Positions 24,769 to 37,200 of a DNA stretch of 64,000 nucleotides are shown one piece after another. The stretch covers positions 44,061,463 through 44,125,462 of the forward strand of contig CM048554.1 of NCBI GenBank assembly GCA_026413225.1. The letters run 5' to 3'. How positions within the stretch are numbered: the stretch's first letter is position 1; each line of letters starts with the position of its first letter. The position numbers and the translations under genes are program-made. The notes under the pieces were generated by a model. The model had not been told where the DNA came from. It saw nothing but the letters and a program-made list of their open reading frames with translations, and made no database searches. This DNA is from Otis tarda. Taxonomy: Eukaryota > Chordata > Aves > Otidiformes > Otididae.

Positions 24769-24865
24769 TCAGGGATGTCCCTGCTCCTTGCAGGGGGGTT
24801 GGACTAGATGACCTTTGAAGGTCCCTTCCAACCCTAACCATTCTATGATTCTATGATTCTATGAT
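24295..24865 (+). mobile_element. CR1 LINE copy B, nested inside copy A
   Basis: This is a 5'-truncated CR1 of about 570 bp inserted in the same orientation within copy A. It starts at 'ggaggtgattctgcccc', includes the end of ORF2, and has the CR1 3' untranslated signature ('ctccttgcaggggggttgga', 'gatgacctttgaaggtccct'). It ends in three ATTCTATG octamers plus AT (24840-24865). The junction with copy A shares 'gga', so the breakpoint is uncertain by a few bases. Its 3' end closely resembles the reverse-strand copy at 39323-39412, so both probably belong to one subfamily. Confidence 0.95.
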
Positions 24866-25077
24866 ATTAGGACACACTGCTTTACTGAAAGAGTAATCAG
24901 GCACTGGAACAGTCTGTCCAAGGAAGCGGTGGAGTCACCATCCCTGGAGGTGTTCAAAGAACGTGTAGAGGTGGCACCTCAGGACGTGGTTTAGTAGGCA
25001 TGGAGGTGGTGGTCTGATGGTTGGATTTGATGATCTTGGAGGTCTCTTCCAACCTTAAGACTCTAGGATTCTATGAT
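24866..25077 (+). mobile_element. CR1 LINE copy A, 3' part
   Basis: The sequence resumes copy A exactly where it stopped at 24297. It starts 'attaggacacactgc' and continues with the ORF2 end ('aggcactggaacagtctgtc', 'gtggagtcaccatccctgga'). The 3' untranslated part follows ('gatgatcttggaggtctctt'), ending in a single degenerate octamer, 'attctatgat'. Its 3' sequence differs from copy B, so the two copies come from different CR1 subfamilies. Confidence 0.92.
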
Positions 25078-25095
25078 CACCTTCCTCGGGACAGA

Positions 25096-25106
25096 CCCCC
25101 CCCCCC
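25096..25106. repeat. Poly-C tract (11 C)
   Basis: An uninterrupted run of 11 C about 20 bp beyond the 3' end of CR1 copy A. It has G-quadruplex or i-motif potential only in combination with neighbouring runs. Confidence 0.9.
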
Positions 25107-25921
25107 AATCAGGGAGAGGGACAGCACAGGTTTCACTGGGAGCCAAAAAGCTGACTCGAAAGCTCAGTGAGGCTGTGGGACACTGTTGCAAAGGCTGGGA
25201 CATGGTTCTTAGCATCCTACATGGGGGGAAAAAAAGCAGTTCTCAGAAATGTGGGGGTTTTGTATTACTGGAAGTTTTTAAATGTTTGTTTTTCAAAAGC
25301 ATTCCATCAAATAACCTAAAACAAAATAAATCCATTCAGTATTTTTAATCTGGTTTTACTTCTTGCTTTCTAGTATCTCTGTCTCTATCAATAGCAGATA
25401 TTTGGCTATTACACAGAAAAAAAGTTTGAAATTCAACTGGGAATGCTAGTTGCTGACTAAAGCCCATCCCATGCATGAAATTGCAAATGACAGTTTATAA
25501 TGTAAAAAATCCTTTTTTCAATATGACTACACAGTTCTGAAATGTAAATTTAAATATGTACAATATAAAATTCTAATACTATCTATCAAAAATTTTCCAT
25601 ATAGATGAGTGGATGCTGTTTGCATATATGAAATCATAAAAAATATCCATCAGAAACCACTGAGGTTAATAGAATTCCAAAGGAGGCTACATATTTTAGG
25701 TCACTGAGGTCTGGTGAGAGGAATTATTGTGGGTTGACTTTCATTTTATTGCTGTTATTAAGAAAAAAAGTTAACTGTTCGAAGCCAAGCTTCAGCATGA
25801 AAATATTTTTTATGTGCAGCCAAGTTATTGAGATGGTGAAGTAATGTTTTGTCCAGTAGATGGCCAATTGTCTGTTAGCATAAAGTGAAAAAAAAAGTTA
25901 GAAAAATCTTTTTCTCACTTT

Positions 25922-25958
25922 GCCTTCCCTTGCCTTGCCTTCCCTTCCCTCCCCTTCC
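25922..25958. repeat. Pyrimidine-rich (CCTTG/CCTTC)n tract
   Basis: 'gccttcccttgccttgcctt' continues as 'cccttccctccccttcc'. It is an asymmetric polypyrimidine microsatellite. Confidence 0.85.
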
Positions 25959-26778
25959 AAATAATGTTTCTTGCCAGATCCTCCCTCCAGCAAAACACAT
26001 TCACGTACAACCCTGGGTGTGACCAACAGCATGATTTGGCAAAAGCTCTGTAAATTGCAACTATTTCTCCACTTACTCCATCTTTCTCCAAGCTTAAGAA
26101 AAAGTTAATTATGTGATTGTCATCAGATTCAATGTTTTGAATGCTATTTTTTCCAGTGGCAAATGATTTTTATCTAGAGAATATAATAGCTAGTAGACGG
26201 GAGATGAATGGCCAGCTATTATCAGTTCCTACACAAGTGGTATATCCTATGATTGTCTGACAAATTTAATTAGGATAATTCACCAGAAGACTAATTAAAA
26301 ACCCAAAATAGTTTGCACTAGGTCCGCCAGTTTTAATCTTTACCTTAGAGATCACATTTCATTCTGTCAAGCAACAGTATTTAACTAAATTAAATGAAAT
26401 CCCACTCCATTACTGCTGAACTGAAGAAACCTTAGCCCAGTATGTTTTTCTGCTGTGCAGGCAGAGAGTCCTAACGCTGCTCTGAAATGCCTGTTCTGGA
26501 AAGCAACGTCCAAAACCCCTCCAAATAACGTTTTACACTGAGTTTGAACAGCTGAAGGACGATAGAGAAGCAGAAAGGAATCAGAGGACTGCAGACACCT
26601 AGTTCTTCCCAAGGGCTGTCCAAACACAAGCTTATTGCTCCCAACAAATGATGCAAAGACATAAATGAGCACTGCTGTGAGAAATGGTGTTATTGGTAGT
26701 TCTTTCTTCTTTTCTTTTCATCTAAGATCTAGATCTACAGCTTAAGTGGTCCTTTTGGCTCAGTCCCCTATGCATGCA

Positions 26779-26814
26779 GGTCTGCAATCAGGTCTGCAAT
26801 CATGGCTGCAATCA
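26779..26814. repeat. 12-bp tandem repeat, three copies
   Basis: GGTCTGCAATCA occurs twice in tandem and then as TGGCTGCAATCA. The unit length is a multiple of three, so a plus-strand open frame runs through it (repeated C-N-x-x), but nothing indicates that it is coding. Confidence 0.9.
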
Positions 26815-29800
26815 TGCCTCTTGCCCTGTTGTGTCATGGGCAGTTTGGGTCAGCACAAGGGTTGCTGCTTCTCTGCGGGTTTGGGCTAGCTTAATTGGTG
26901 ATCTGTACACTGGGTTGTGGGAGCCTCTGGGCAAAATGTCTCCTGTTAGCCAGGGAGGCACATCACTGGGTAAGAACCAAACCCTTTTCTCCCTCTGAAC
27001 CTACTGAATTGCTTTTCACAAAGCTGGACTTTGGAAGGACATACAGCGACCCACCTACAGCAGGCAGGGGAGCCCAGTGCTGCCCATCCTGGGGTTGGTA
27101 GGGACAGTCAGGGTGGTCTCCTGACACTTGCCCACCACTGGAGGCATAGCACAGCCCAGGACCTGAGCCAACGTGGGGAAGGAGGCAGCTCATTCCTCCC
27201 ACAGAAGATCCACAGGGGGAAGATGCTTCATAATGTAAAAATTCAATGACCGCATACCGAGTTTCTGAGTCGAGTTAATTTTAGCTACTATCCTAATTGC
27301 CGAGTCTCCTGCTATTTCCCATGCTATTCCCAATGACATCTTCTGCAAATTGCCCTGTGTGAATTTCTCTGCCTCTGCCCTTTTGACTTTAATGAGATGC
27401 TGCACAAGGAGAAAGGTCACACTTCACAGAGCAGTGAAGCCAGGGTGCAAGGTACAGCTCACAAGTGTGATTTTTTTTCCTTCTTTGGTTGCAGGAAAGG
27501 CAGGAGACTGTCACTATAGAGGCCACATAACGGACTGAATGTGATGTACCATCATGCACCAAATAAGGGGGTGAGGTGGACAGAAAGTAACTTCTCTCTA
27601 ATACCAGGCATAATATTAGTTAAAGACAGCATCTTTCTAACTTATTTTCACCCTCCATAAAATAGAAGTAAGATATCCACCATATCGTTTGTGATATAAA
27701 GGTTATTTCCCTGATATTTGCAAAGAGTTTTCTGAGCCTCATTTAGAAAGTTTTGGAGATGTTGCAGTTGTTTTACTTCAACTCTGTATTTATAAGCTAG
27801 AGTACTTTTTATTCTTTACTGTACCATCCTGGACACAAACAGCATGTCAAAGAAAAGGACTGTGAAGTGTTTTAATTAAAATCTCATGAGTTTTGAACTG
27901 TTGTCAAGACTTTCAAGGTTCAAATTGCCAGGTCAGGGTTTTTTATATGTTCTCTTAAGATGTATATTTTTATTTTGGTATAGAGATGCTGTTAAGTCAC
28001 TCCTTCTGCAATAATGACCCTGTCATCCCTGTACAACCCACGTAGGCCACTGTGGGAGTTTGGCTGCTCCACAGCCTCCCCATCCAGCTCCCTCCATCCC
28101 TCTATTGCAGAAGGGTGAGAAAATTCCTCGCTGTCTCCAGCCTTGCTTTGGGCCCCTCGGTGGCTCCAGGCACACATTCAATGCCTTTTCTCCACCGAAC
28201 GACCAAATATCAGCTCCAAGCCCCTTTACAAAGAGAAGCCTGTACTTTGCTTCCTGGTGTATTGCTGGGAAACCATCTCTGAAGTAAGCGACTTTGTGAG
28301 AAACACATGGTCAGGGAAGATCGGGAGCAAAAGCCAGATAGGCCATGCAGTGGGGCCAAGGGTCAGGGTTTGAAGGTGGACTCTCATTAGCTGACTTGCA
28401 TATTTTTAAAAAATCCATCTCCAAACACTTTACCAGTACTTCTGAACCTTTTCCATACTGCAAGATGTTTCCCAACAAAGAGAAATTTGCAGCCTTCCTT
28501 CCCACCAGACATAAGCAAAAGGGGAGTTTGTCATGGTCTGTTAGAGCCCCAGCGGGTTGACGACTGTTCAATGTGAGTTACGGCATCGGACACCTGCTTG
28601 CCAGAGGAAACTGTTGAGGAGACACCCTCTCTCCACAGCCAACTTGGGAATGTAAGGGCTTTTGAATTTTCTGTTTTTTCATTTGAACCTGTATTTGTTC
28701 CTCACTATATTGCAGTCAAATCATGTTAACTTGAACATGGAACTGACTCCTTTTCCAAAATATTGGTGACAATATTAGTTGGTAGATGATGAGATCATTA
28801 CGGGTATTGTCACAGGATTTTATTAAATGTTAGAAAAAAATAAGTCAGGAGTAATTAGGCTGCCTAGGTTGTTTTGTCTTCTTAGCAGCCTGTTTTCCTT
28901 TGATTCACTTTTCATACTGAAGTTCCTCTTTCCTGAGCAAATCCTTCATTTGAGTTGTTTAAAGCATTTTCCTTATTTGTTTTTTCCCTGTGCATTAGTT
29001 CAGGAAACATTGCAGTTCTTGATAGACTGTATTTTTTGTCTCCAGAGGTTTCTTTTGAAAATCAGGAGGAAAGTAATCTCCTAGCTTCTGGGTATATTCT
29101 GAAAGTGCCGACTTTTCAGAGATTACTTAGGATATGCTTTTTATTAATAGGATCAGGAGAGGCAGCTTCCTAATGATAAGAATTTGTGGTTTTACCTGAA
29201 AGTATTGTTCTCACTAAAATCTCTCTAATAGCATGCTAAATTCTAAAAACATTAATTAGATCATTAGATAAATGGACATTAATCCTCCAGCTATGTGTAA
29301 TGCACCCTTCGATGTACCCTGCTGAGGAGTTTTAGGTCTACCCAGTATTTCCTTTTCCCAGAGTATATTATTTTTTCAATAATTAATGCAGGTATTTTGC
29401 TGTGTTTTTTCGGTCTTACTGTAAAAGAATAAGGTTCTAGTTAGTGGAAGTCACTAAAAGAGCCAGTTTCCAGGGCATGAAACTCTTTCATTTAAAGGGG
29501 CAAAGGTCAACTCAACAAGAAGTTGAGTCAAGCCAAAAGCAGGACAAGTGTGTCCCCTGGGAGAGAGCGAGCGAGAGTGAGCGGGGGAAAGTCACAGAGA
29601 GGAATTCCCTGCCTGGGGAAGGTGTTTCAGTCTGGAGTGGGTTATGGGTAGTGATGGATCACCTGAGCCTGCTGGATTTTCTTCATCAATGATAATCTCT
29701 GGCAAGTGTGGAAATAGTTGCCAAATCACTAATAGCCATAACGCAGTTCGTATCCAGCTTATGGACTTTCTAGTGCATGTTCTCTAATTAAAACCAGGAA

Positions 29801-32075
29801 AATTTGTAATACTAGTTACAACAACATATCATTACTGTGTTTTTTCAGATGTCTCCAATCAATAGCAATATCGGAGGTCACACAGATTCCAATGTGTGTA
29901 TTTTGCAGTCATTCTTATTTTTTGTTGGATTGTAGTATTAAAGAAAGCACATGTGCAGTACTCAGCAGAGAATTATCTGATGATCTGGAGAGAAAGAGGA
30001 AGAGTGAAATTAATGGGATTTGGTTTTATAAAAACTGTTGAGTGATTTCTGTTTGTGCACCTGGTGCTACTTTGCCTTCAACCTGTCAGCATTATCTGAG
30101 AGAAGGTGCATAAGCATCCATGCGTGTATGTGGCTGTATGTATATAAGTAATTAGGGGAAAAGGAGCAAGATGATAGTACTTCATCCTCCAAAGTGCATG
30201 CATTAAAAAAGAAAAATTATTTCAGAGATTTCACCCACTTTTTATAATGAATACAGCAACTTAAGTATATTATGAATTGAGGAAGCAGAAAACTGTATAG
30301 TACTATGTATTATTTTTATGACTTTGACACTGCATTTGCACTTAATATGGGATAATTTGCTTGATTATGCAAAGGTAAAAAATAAACACCCCCACACAAT
30401 GCAGGTTTTGGCAATATGGGTGTTACAAAGGTTTTAAGAAGTGCTGACTGAGGATTGCAAATGAAATTAATGGTTGTGGGTGCAAAACGTGCGTTCGCAG
30501 ATAACATGAGTAGCTGCTGGTGATACGTTCTCATTTCCTACAAAGCACAGGCATCTTCCCTGGGACTTTTGGCTGTTTGAGAGGTTTCTCTTGAGGAAAG
30601 ACCTCTAAGATAGCCCAGAAAACTGAATCAGAGCTTGGTGATAGGAAAATGCTAATAGATAATCTCAGACCATGACCTTAAGATTTTACAGTATCTTGAG
30701 GTATTTTATACCACAACCAAGTGTTTGGAGGTTTATTTTGTTCTCTTTAATTATCCAAAACTGGGAATGCTCGTTCTGCAATTTATGTGACCAGACCTGT
30801 ACTGCCTTGGTCTGGATATTGGTCCTAAAATGCCATAGAAACAAACATTTTCATAAGATTTTTTTTGTCATAATCCATTCTGCCTCAAGTTTTCTCATCT
30901 CACAATCAGCCATTAACCAGCCAGTCAGTTATTATTAAAACAAAAAACTCTTCTCTTTTAGTCCAAATACCAACAACATAGTCTGATAACATTCAGCAGA
31001 CTTCTAGCTGTAACCTGCCAGTGCATTCCTGTTGTGTAATGCATTCACACATTCCCAGCAGATTTTTATTTACTCTAGCAGTGCCTAGACCAATTCACAC
31101 ACAGCACATTGTAATGCAAATGGAATGGTTAAAATAGATCACACATTCTCTTCCATCTCAATTTCGGTCTAATGTATCATTGCAGCTTATTCTGTAAACT
31201 GTTGAAGCCATCTTCATTCAACTGTAAACTAAAGAGACTAGATGTCTATCAGAGGAAACCAAAACAGTTCTTGATTAATCACAACCTCTTGACCTAATGA
31301 GTGATAGCTGTGTTAAAAATGTTGTCATTATCTAAATGGAGTACCGAAACGTCCTGTAGATCCTAAGCAAATTGACTCTCTTCTATTTATAAACAACACG
31401 GGAAGATGAACTCCTGGGTTTATACTGGAAAAGGGACATCATTCATTTTTATCCAACATACCTGCTTTTAGTGATATTACCCACACACGTGGGTTTTAGA
31501 AAATCTTAACAACTGAAGTGGTTTATATGCTTTTAAGACTAATTTTGAGGTTTATGCATACATTCATCACACTGGAGCTGGGTGCTCAATATCTAAAATG
31601 CGCAAATAATACATGTTAAAGTTCCTTCTTGGGCTTTCTGTTAGATGTGAAACATCATTAGCACTAGATATGGAATTTTGTCTTCCCAGGGTTTGTATAA
31701 ATGTTATTTGCAATGCTGAGGGCATTTTTTCCAACACATAAAATGTGCATCTCTTTGTGTGCATGGCAAAGTGATGAATCTTTGAAAAGCCAATTTTTAA
31801 AGCCACATATTGCCAATTTTTTGATTAATAATCTAGTCACATGGAAGCAAGGATGCTGTTATAGAAAAAGTTAAATGATGTGCAGATTTTTTTTCCCTTT
31901 GCTTTTAAAATATTGGCTGTTTCTTTCTACATGTTGTTCCAATGAAGCCTTGGGAGAGAACAGGCCTGGATTGCACATGTCCCTAAGGATTTACAATTCT
32001 TCTTTTCCAACAGATGCCTATTTGTTACTATAGTACTTTTAATCCCTGGTAGGTATAGTAGTTCTTATTCCTGTT

Positions 32076-32094
32076 AAAAAAAAAAAAAAAAAAA
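32076..32094. repeat. Poly-A tract (19 A)
   Basis: A run of 19 A followed by 'gaaatt'. No retroposed sequence was recognised immediately upstream. Confidence 0.95.
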
Positions 32095-32634
32095 GAAATT
32101 ATTGTATAACTAGTTCTTGTTCTGAGAACAAATATGAGGTCTGTCACAAGTTTCTCTTTTGGAAAATAATTGCCACTTAATGTAACTAAAAAATCTCTGT
32201 CAGTAAAATGAAGAGTAAGATCCATTTTACATTGTAAATTATAGATGCTATTCTTTGTGGGGTGAAAGAAAAGCATTAAATAGCAAAGGCAGGAAACCTG
32301 TCTCAGCCTGCATGGGTCACACAAGTAGATCTGCTGGTATGCAGGGCGTCCCAGAGCAGCGCAAGTAGGTGTGTTATGCCCCCACCACCGCTGCCATGGC
32401 TTGTTGTACCAGTCCTGGGGGCAATCCTTGGGATTGACTTTTTTGGGGAAGATACTTTGAAGCAAGCTACAGCATCCTCCATCCCACCAACATGAGTGTG
32501 CAGTCCAGAGTCAGTAGGGGTACCAGGATTTAAAGCCTCTCTCTCCTCTAGTAGCAGAGTTAGAGATTAACACCTCACCAGGAGACCATCTACAGGCTGC
32601 AGAAGACTTTCCTATTTCTCTCTGATACTTTTAT

Positions 32635-33490
32635 TTTTTATATGCCCAAGGATTGCATTACTTTTTTTGCCACAGCTTGCCCTGAGGCTGCCTGTTGAGG
32701 CAATTATCCACAATGACCCCATAATCCTCCTTTGACTTGTTGCTTTGCAGGATAAAATCTCTCATCCTCTAAGAAAAGACTATATTGCTCAGTTTCCCAT
32801 TTAATATCTGACATTTAGATGTATGAAAACCCACCCTGTCAGATCACGACCATTTAATCAAATGATCCGCGTCAACCTGCAATAGTAATTTTTCCTTCTT
32901 GGTAGGATCAAGATCACAGATCTCTAAACCCTGTGCAGATTTTGCCAGCAAGGACTCTATGACACTGTTCAGATCTTTCATATAAATACCAAAAAAGGCT
33001 GAACCAAGAGCTAGTCCCACTGGAATCTCACTGGGAATGTTGTCTGATATTTCCTTATTATCAGTCATGCCTCAGACATATACGCAATCCTTTTTTTAAC
33101 TAATGTAACCTGTGTTTTTTAAGCCTAATGTTATATGACACTAAATCAAATACCTTGGAGAAGCCAAAACATACTATGACAATGAATTGTCTTTTGTAAG
33201 TAGGAGTAATTTTGTGAACAAAGGAAAAAGAAATAATTTCATCTGGTGGGGCCAAATTTCCATGAGACCATAATAAATCATGATTATCTTATTTTTGTCC
33301 TTAATTCTTTATCGAACCACAGCAGACCATTCCACTCATTCATCAATGAAAACTCGTCTAAAATTCCTCAGTCCTAAAAAGCACCTGTATGTAGTTGCTC
33401 TAATATTTAAATTGTTCTAATATTGAATATTTCCAGTCTTCTGGACTCCTGAAATACTTGCCACATCCAAGTTTTTCGGGTGGTTAAAAG
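32635..33490 (-). mobile_element. Ancient CR1/L3-type LINE fragment with RT core, reverse strand
   Basis: This is a decayed LINE of about 850 bp in reverse orientation. Read on the minus strand, FGFSKVFDLVSYNI (near 33171-33129) matches motif A of CR1-type RT (LDFSKAFDTVSHNI), and PVGLALGSAFFGIYMKDLN (about 33030-32970) matches the PQGSVLGP...FINDL block. The next block, AKSAQGLE, sits where AKFADDTK is expected. Upstream, DEIISFSFVHKITPTY resembles the segment before motif A. The plus strand shows typical antisense LINE text at 32650-32760 and 33265-33470. Stops, frameshifts and loss of both catalytic sites show it is long dead. Confidence 0.8.
32844..33068 (-). pseudogene. Reverse-transcriptase fossil (CR1/L3-type), catalytic residues lost
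   Basis: A 74-codon open stretch on the minus strand covers the RT segment from just before the PQG block to past the FADD motif. SEIPVGLALGSAFFGIYMKD is recognisable against the SGVPQGSVLGP...FINDL pattern of non-LTR reverse transcriptases. The FADD catalytic motif is replaced by SAQG. The neighbouring motif A, in another frame at about 33129-33171, carries glycine where the first aspartate is expected. The frame is open by chance after decay. The initiating ATG has no meaning for the element. Confidence 0.72.
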
Positions 33491-33530
33491 GAATTTAGTT
33501 AGTGCTTCCTGGCTAGTAATGTACCAGGAA

Positions 33531-33577
33531 GTTCAACTGAATGATCTGAAAGTCCCTTCCAACCATAATTTCTATGA
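33531..33577 (+). mobile_element. CR1 3' end, very short old copy
   Basis: 'gttcaactgaatgatctgaa' followed by 'agtcccttccaaccataatt' and 'tctatga' matches the last 50 bp or so of CR1 (compare 'gatctt...gtcccttccaacc' in the better preserved copies here). Only the 3' extremity is present and the octamer tail is worn to less than one unit. Confidence 0.7.
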
Positions 33578-34040
33578 AATCTTTGAAGCTGACTTTGGCA
33601 AAATTACAAAGGAAATCTGTAAGGAATGATGAACCGTTCTTGACCAAGATTTTTCACAGTGGTTGTGCTTGCAGCATGAGGGAGCAAAATTTTGTTCCTT
33701 AGGATTTTACTTTCACCATAGAAATTTCTTGCAGCCAAATCTATTCTTTATAACCTTCCACAGTGTCACTAGAATTACAAGGCACGAATGCATTTCGTGT
33801 GATTTGTTACACAAGCTTTCACAGGTAAAATTACGTTTCATAGAAAATTAGTTTCATGAGGTGTATTTTATGCTATCAGCATAATAACATACTCACACTA
33901 CTCAAACTCTAATGGTGTTAGTTTTGTATTACGGTATTGTTCCCTTATGTTTGCCATTGCAGCATACTAGTTAGCAATTAAAATAGAAAGAGATGATTGC
34001 TTGTTCAGAAATAAAATTAATTGTTCCTACTTTTTTAACC

Positions 34041-34098
34041 TTTAGAGATCCCTTCCAACCCAAACTATTCTATGATTCTATGATTCTATGATTCTGTA
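34041..34098 (+). mobile_element. CR1 3' tail with octamer repeats
   Basis: 'agatcccttccaacccaaac' is followed by 'tattctatg', further ATTCTATG units and a final 'attctgta'. This is the terminal 58 bp of an avian CR1, so it is an extreme 5' truncation. Its octamers are intact, suggesting a younger insertion than the tail at 33531. Confidence 0.9.
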
Positions 34099-34225
34099 TT
34101 GTAATATAAAGATTGGCAGTATAATAATATTATATATGTTATATGTAACATATGTCATAAGATTATATATATGCATATCTATGAAATATTTCTTATACAC
34201 ATGGATATATAATATGTTATACATA
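34099..34225. repeat. AT-rich palindromic stretch
   Basis: Strongly AT-rich sequence full of short palindromes ('ttatatatgttatatgtaac', 'gattatatatatgcatatct', 'tatataatatgttataca'). It begins directly at the end of the CR1 tail at 34041-34098. Confidence 0.75.
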
Positions 34226-37200
34226 AATGACACAATGTAACTATTAGCTACTCTAAGGGTATATTAATGTTGCTGTCCATAATATGTCGAAATCTTGAAG
34301 AAGTTTTCCTGACCAAGCTTTGACCAGGTAGGTCAGGGAAGAGCAGAAGCTTCTGCATGGACCTTGCAAAACTACTGAGTTCTCCACAGAACTGTTCTGC
34401 TACCAATGTACATACTGGTATGAATTTAGTAGTGCTTAGCTTATATGGGACAAGCTGTTGCAGTGTAGAAGTGTGAGGCTGTTTTGCCAGAGTCTATTGT
34501 CAGGGGCAGGAGATTGCTTATCTGCGCTGGCCTAACCAACCCTTCTGGCCTGATGCTTTCATGAGCTGGGCTTGCCTCCAGGAAAAGTCATCCTGAAACT
34601 CAGTTCAAGTTCTAGCATTTCAGGCTAATAGATGGTTTGACATCTGGTCCCCATTTTAACATTCTGCTATTAATGAAGCCAACAGAAAGCTCACTGGATC
34701 AGTTAATTTCATGTTGAATCAGTAGTAGATGATTTCTATAGGTACCATGGGCATGTTTAGATGATCACACCTCAAGTAGCATAATGTGTCTAGTACTGAT
34801 TATAGCTGTCCCCATGCACTGAAAAATATGTTGCCTTGCATCATTTTGCTGAATCTTTATGTACACTAAATTAACTAATCCAAGATGAAGAAGTACTAAT
34901 ATTCAGCTTGTGTTGCATACAAAGAAAAATTCGCCGGGTAATGTAAAAAATTGACTCACTGGGAGCACAAAGAGGACATTGCTGAGAGAGCTGTTAAGCC
35001 ACTCTGGCTGAGTCCCAAAGCACAGGTGGGACAGCAGCTCAAAGCAGGCTTCATAGAGTCCATCATTGCTAAGTAATTACCAGAGTCACCCTAAAACCCC
35101 ACAGAGCTCAGCAATGAGGTACCCTGGCATTCTATGTGACTCCTATGGGCTAGGTAAATGAAACTGGCCATGGCCTGCTTACTTACAGTGTTTGGGAGGA
35201 ATCAGCCTGTCTTTGCTTGAACCCATACCACTCCTCTCCTCCCTGCCATGCAAGCCGTGTTTCCCCAGAGGGGCCTCATGTCCAGAAAACACCTCTCACC
35301 AAAGCACTCTCCTGTACCAAGCCTGGGCACTGCCTGGGCACTGGCCCAAAAAGCTAGGACCAATCCTGTGCTATAGGGCACACTAATAATTAAACACATG
35401 GACCATTTTGAGGAAGTGCTTGAGCCCTGTATCTAATAGATGAGCTGTAAGATCTAACCAGCCTTATTAGCCCTGTCCCACAGTTGGCCATATTGGGCTT
35501 GTGTTGATGCTAAAGTTAATTTGGTTTCTGCACCATGCTCCTTGGGTCTCCAGGCTGAAGGTTAACCCTGGTGTTGCACAAGACCTAAGTTAGCTCTTTG
35601 AGAAGCCCATTCAGGCTATAAAGTGCTTTGGAAATATCTGAGCCTGAATGGATTTTCAGGAGTTATCTTTTATTCAGCAGGGCCAGTGATGGGTTAAATT
35701 AACATGGTCACATGCAGAGTACATTTGGAAACAGAGAAAACACAGTGTTCTCCAGGCCTCTGAGAGGCAAGAGTGTTGTGTGGAAGGCTTGATGACTTCT
35801 TCATGAAGTTTCTCTGAGACTCCAGGATTTAACAGTTCAAACTTCAACCTGTGTGAAAGAGGCTATATTGCTGGGGCATCTGTGCTGGGCTGTGCCTCAG
35901 TGGATGGATTTCCCACAGATGAGTTAGCTGCATGCAGAACCATCTCTGGGTTCCCTCCATACATGATACAGGTAATCTGCAGCCTAGGTAAATCTCTGAA
36001 AAATACTCAAGAGTGGATCATGCTCTGATTCTTTGTAACTGATGTTTAAACAGTGCAAAAATATAAGTCAATATCACTCCCACTCGTCCACGTATAAATC
36101 TGCAGGAAATCCGCTTCTTTAGGTGGAGTTAGAAGGCAGCTTACAGTCTCTTCACAGAAGCAGAGTTGGGAGAGGTAATCCTCTAAATGTTTAGCTCCAC
36201 TTTAGCTCCATGATTTGTCTGATGGAAATAACAATTCAGGTGTAGACAGTGGGGGCAGAGGGAAATCATGTTCTCTATTACCTAAACATCTCTAATTTCA
36301 AGCTCCAATTTTTGGAAGCAAAATTATTTGCCCCCCACATGGTATCTGTTTCTGGAACTTATTATCTGCTTTGTTTAGTTCAGATGGCATTCAGATAAGG
36401 ATAATTTAATTAGACATCTTAGTAATCATACATGCATACTTACTGCCACAGCAGGGGGTGGCTTCTTCAAAACAAAACCCTTCACATACTACTTAAGACA
36501 GCATGTTTTTCCTGGAAGATTTCACATTGTGTGCATGTATGTGTATATTGTCTCCTTTTTCTCAAGAGTTTGTATAACATGGTGTTTCCTTTTTGAAGAT
36601 TTTCATGTTGTTTGGAAATATTCCTACCTAGAAAAACTTCCTGTGCTTAGGAGGTTTTCCTTTGAGAACATGCTCATTTGACACTGATGCTCCACTTTGA
36701 AGACAGTGATAACATCGGAGGGGATGCATCCAGATTAAATTATCTCAAGTCTGGGAGGACATTTTCCTGAGATTGTGAGGCATACGTGTAGAGTATATTT
36801 CTTTGGGAACCTGCCCATTGCAGAGGCATCCTTACTCTGTACTGCTTTGCAGTTTACAGTGTCATCGTATTTTCCATCTGAAAATCCAAGAAGAAAAGCA
36901 TGTTTACAGTAGTTCCATTAGGAATAGCTTGAGAAAGTGTTCAGTGGGAGAGATCCAAAAGTAAGTGGGAAATGGGTTTATGACTTGTGCTGCTGCTTAG
37001 TGCTTTGCCTATTCTCATATTTGCAGATCTGTTTCAAACTGTCTGGCAATTAGAATCAAGCTGATGTCCAACTGATGAACCGATTAAAATAAATGAAAAT
37101 TTTCATGAATTAGTTCTGCTGAACTTTGGGGAGATTAAAAATTTTGAATTGAAAGTGAAATCCGGCTTCTGCCAATACTCTATACTTTGGAAAACAGCCA

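Larger units (their letters stand above)
25107..32634. other. Unassigned non-coding DNA
   Basis: AT-rich with GC-richer patches at about 26800-27180 and 28020-28290. Includes the pyrimidine tract, the 12-bp repeat and the poly-A tract listed separately, and a GA-rich patch at about 29561-29585. Short open frames overlap on both strands and none is recognised. Confidence 0.62.

Noticed and set aside
27495..27570. Strong acceptor ('ccttctttggttgcag') with GTGAGG donor 76 nt later
   Set aside because: All three frames contain stops and nothing else supports an exon. A non-coding exon is possible but unsupported.
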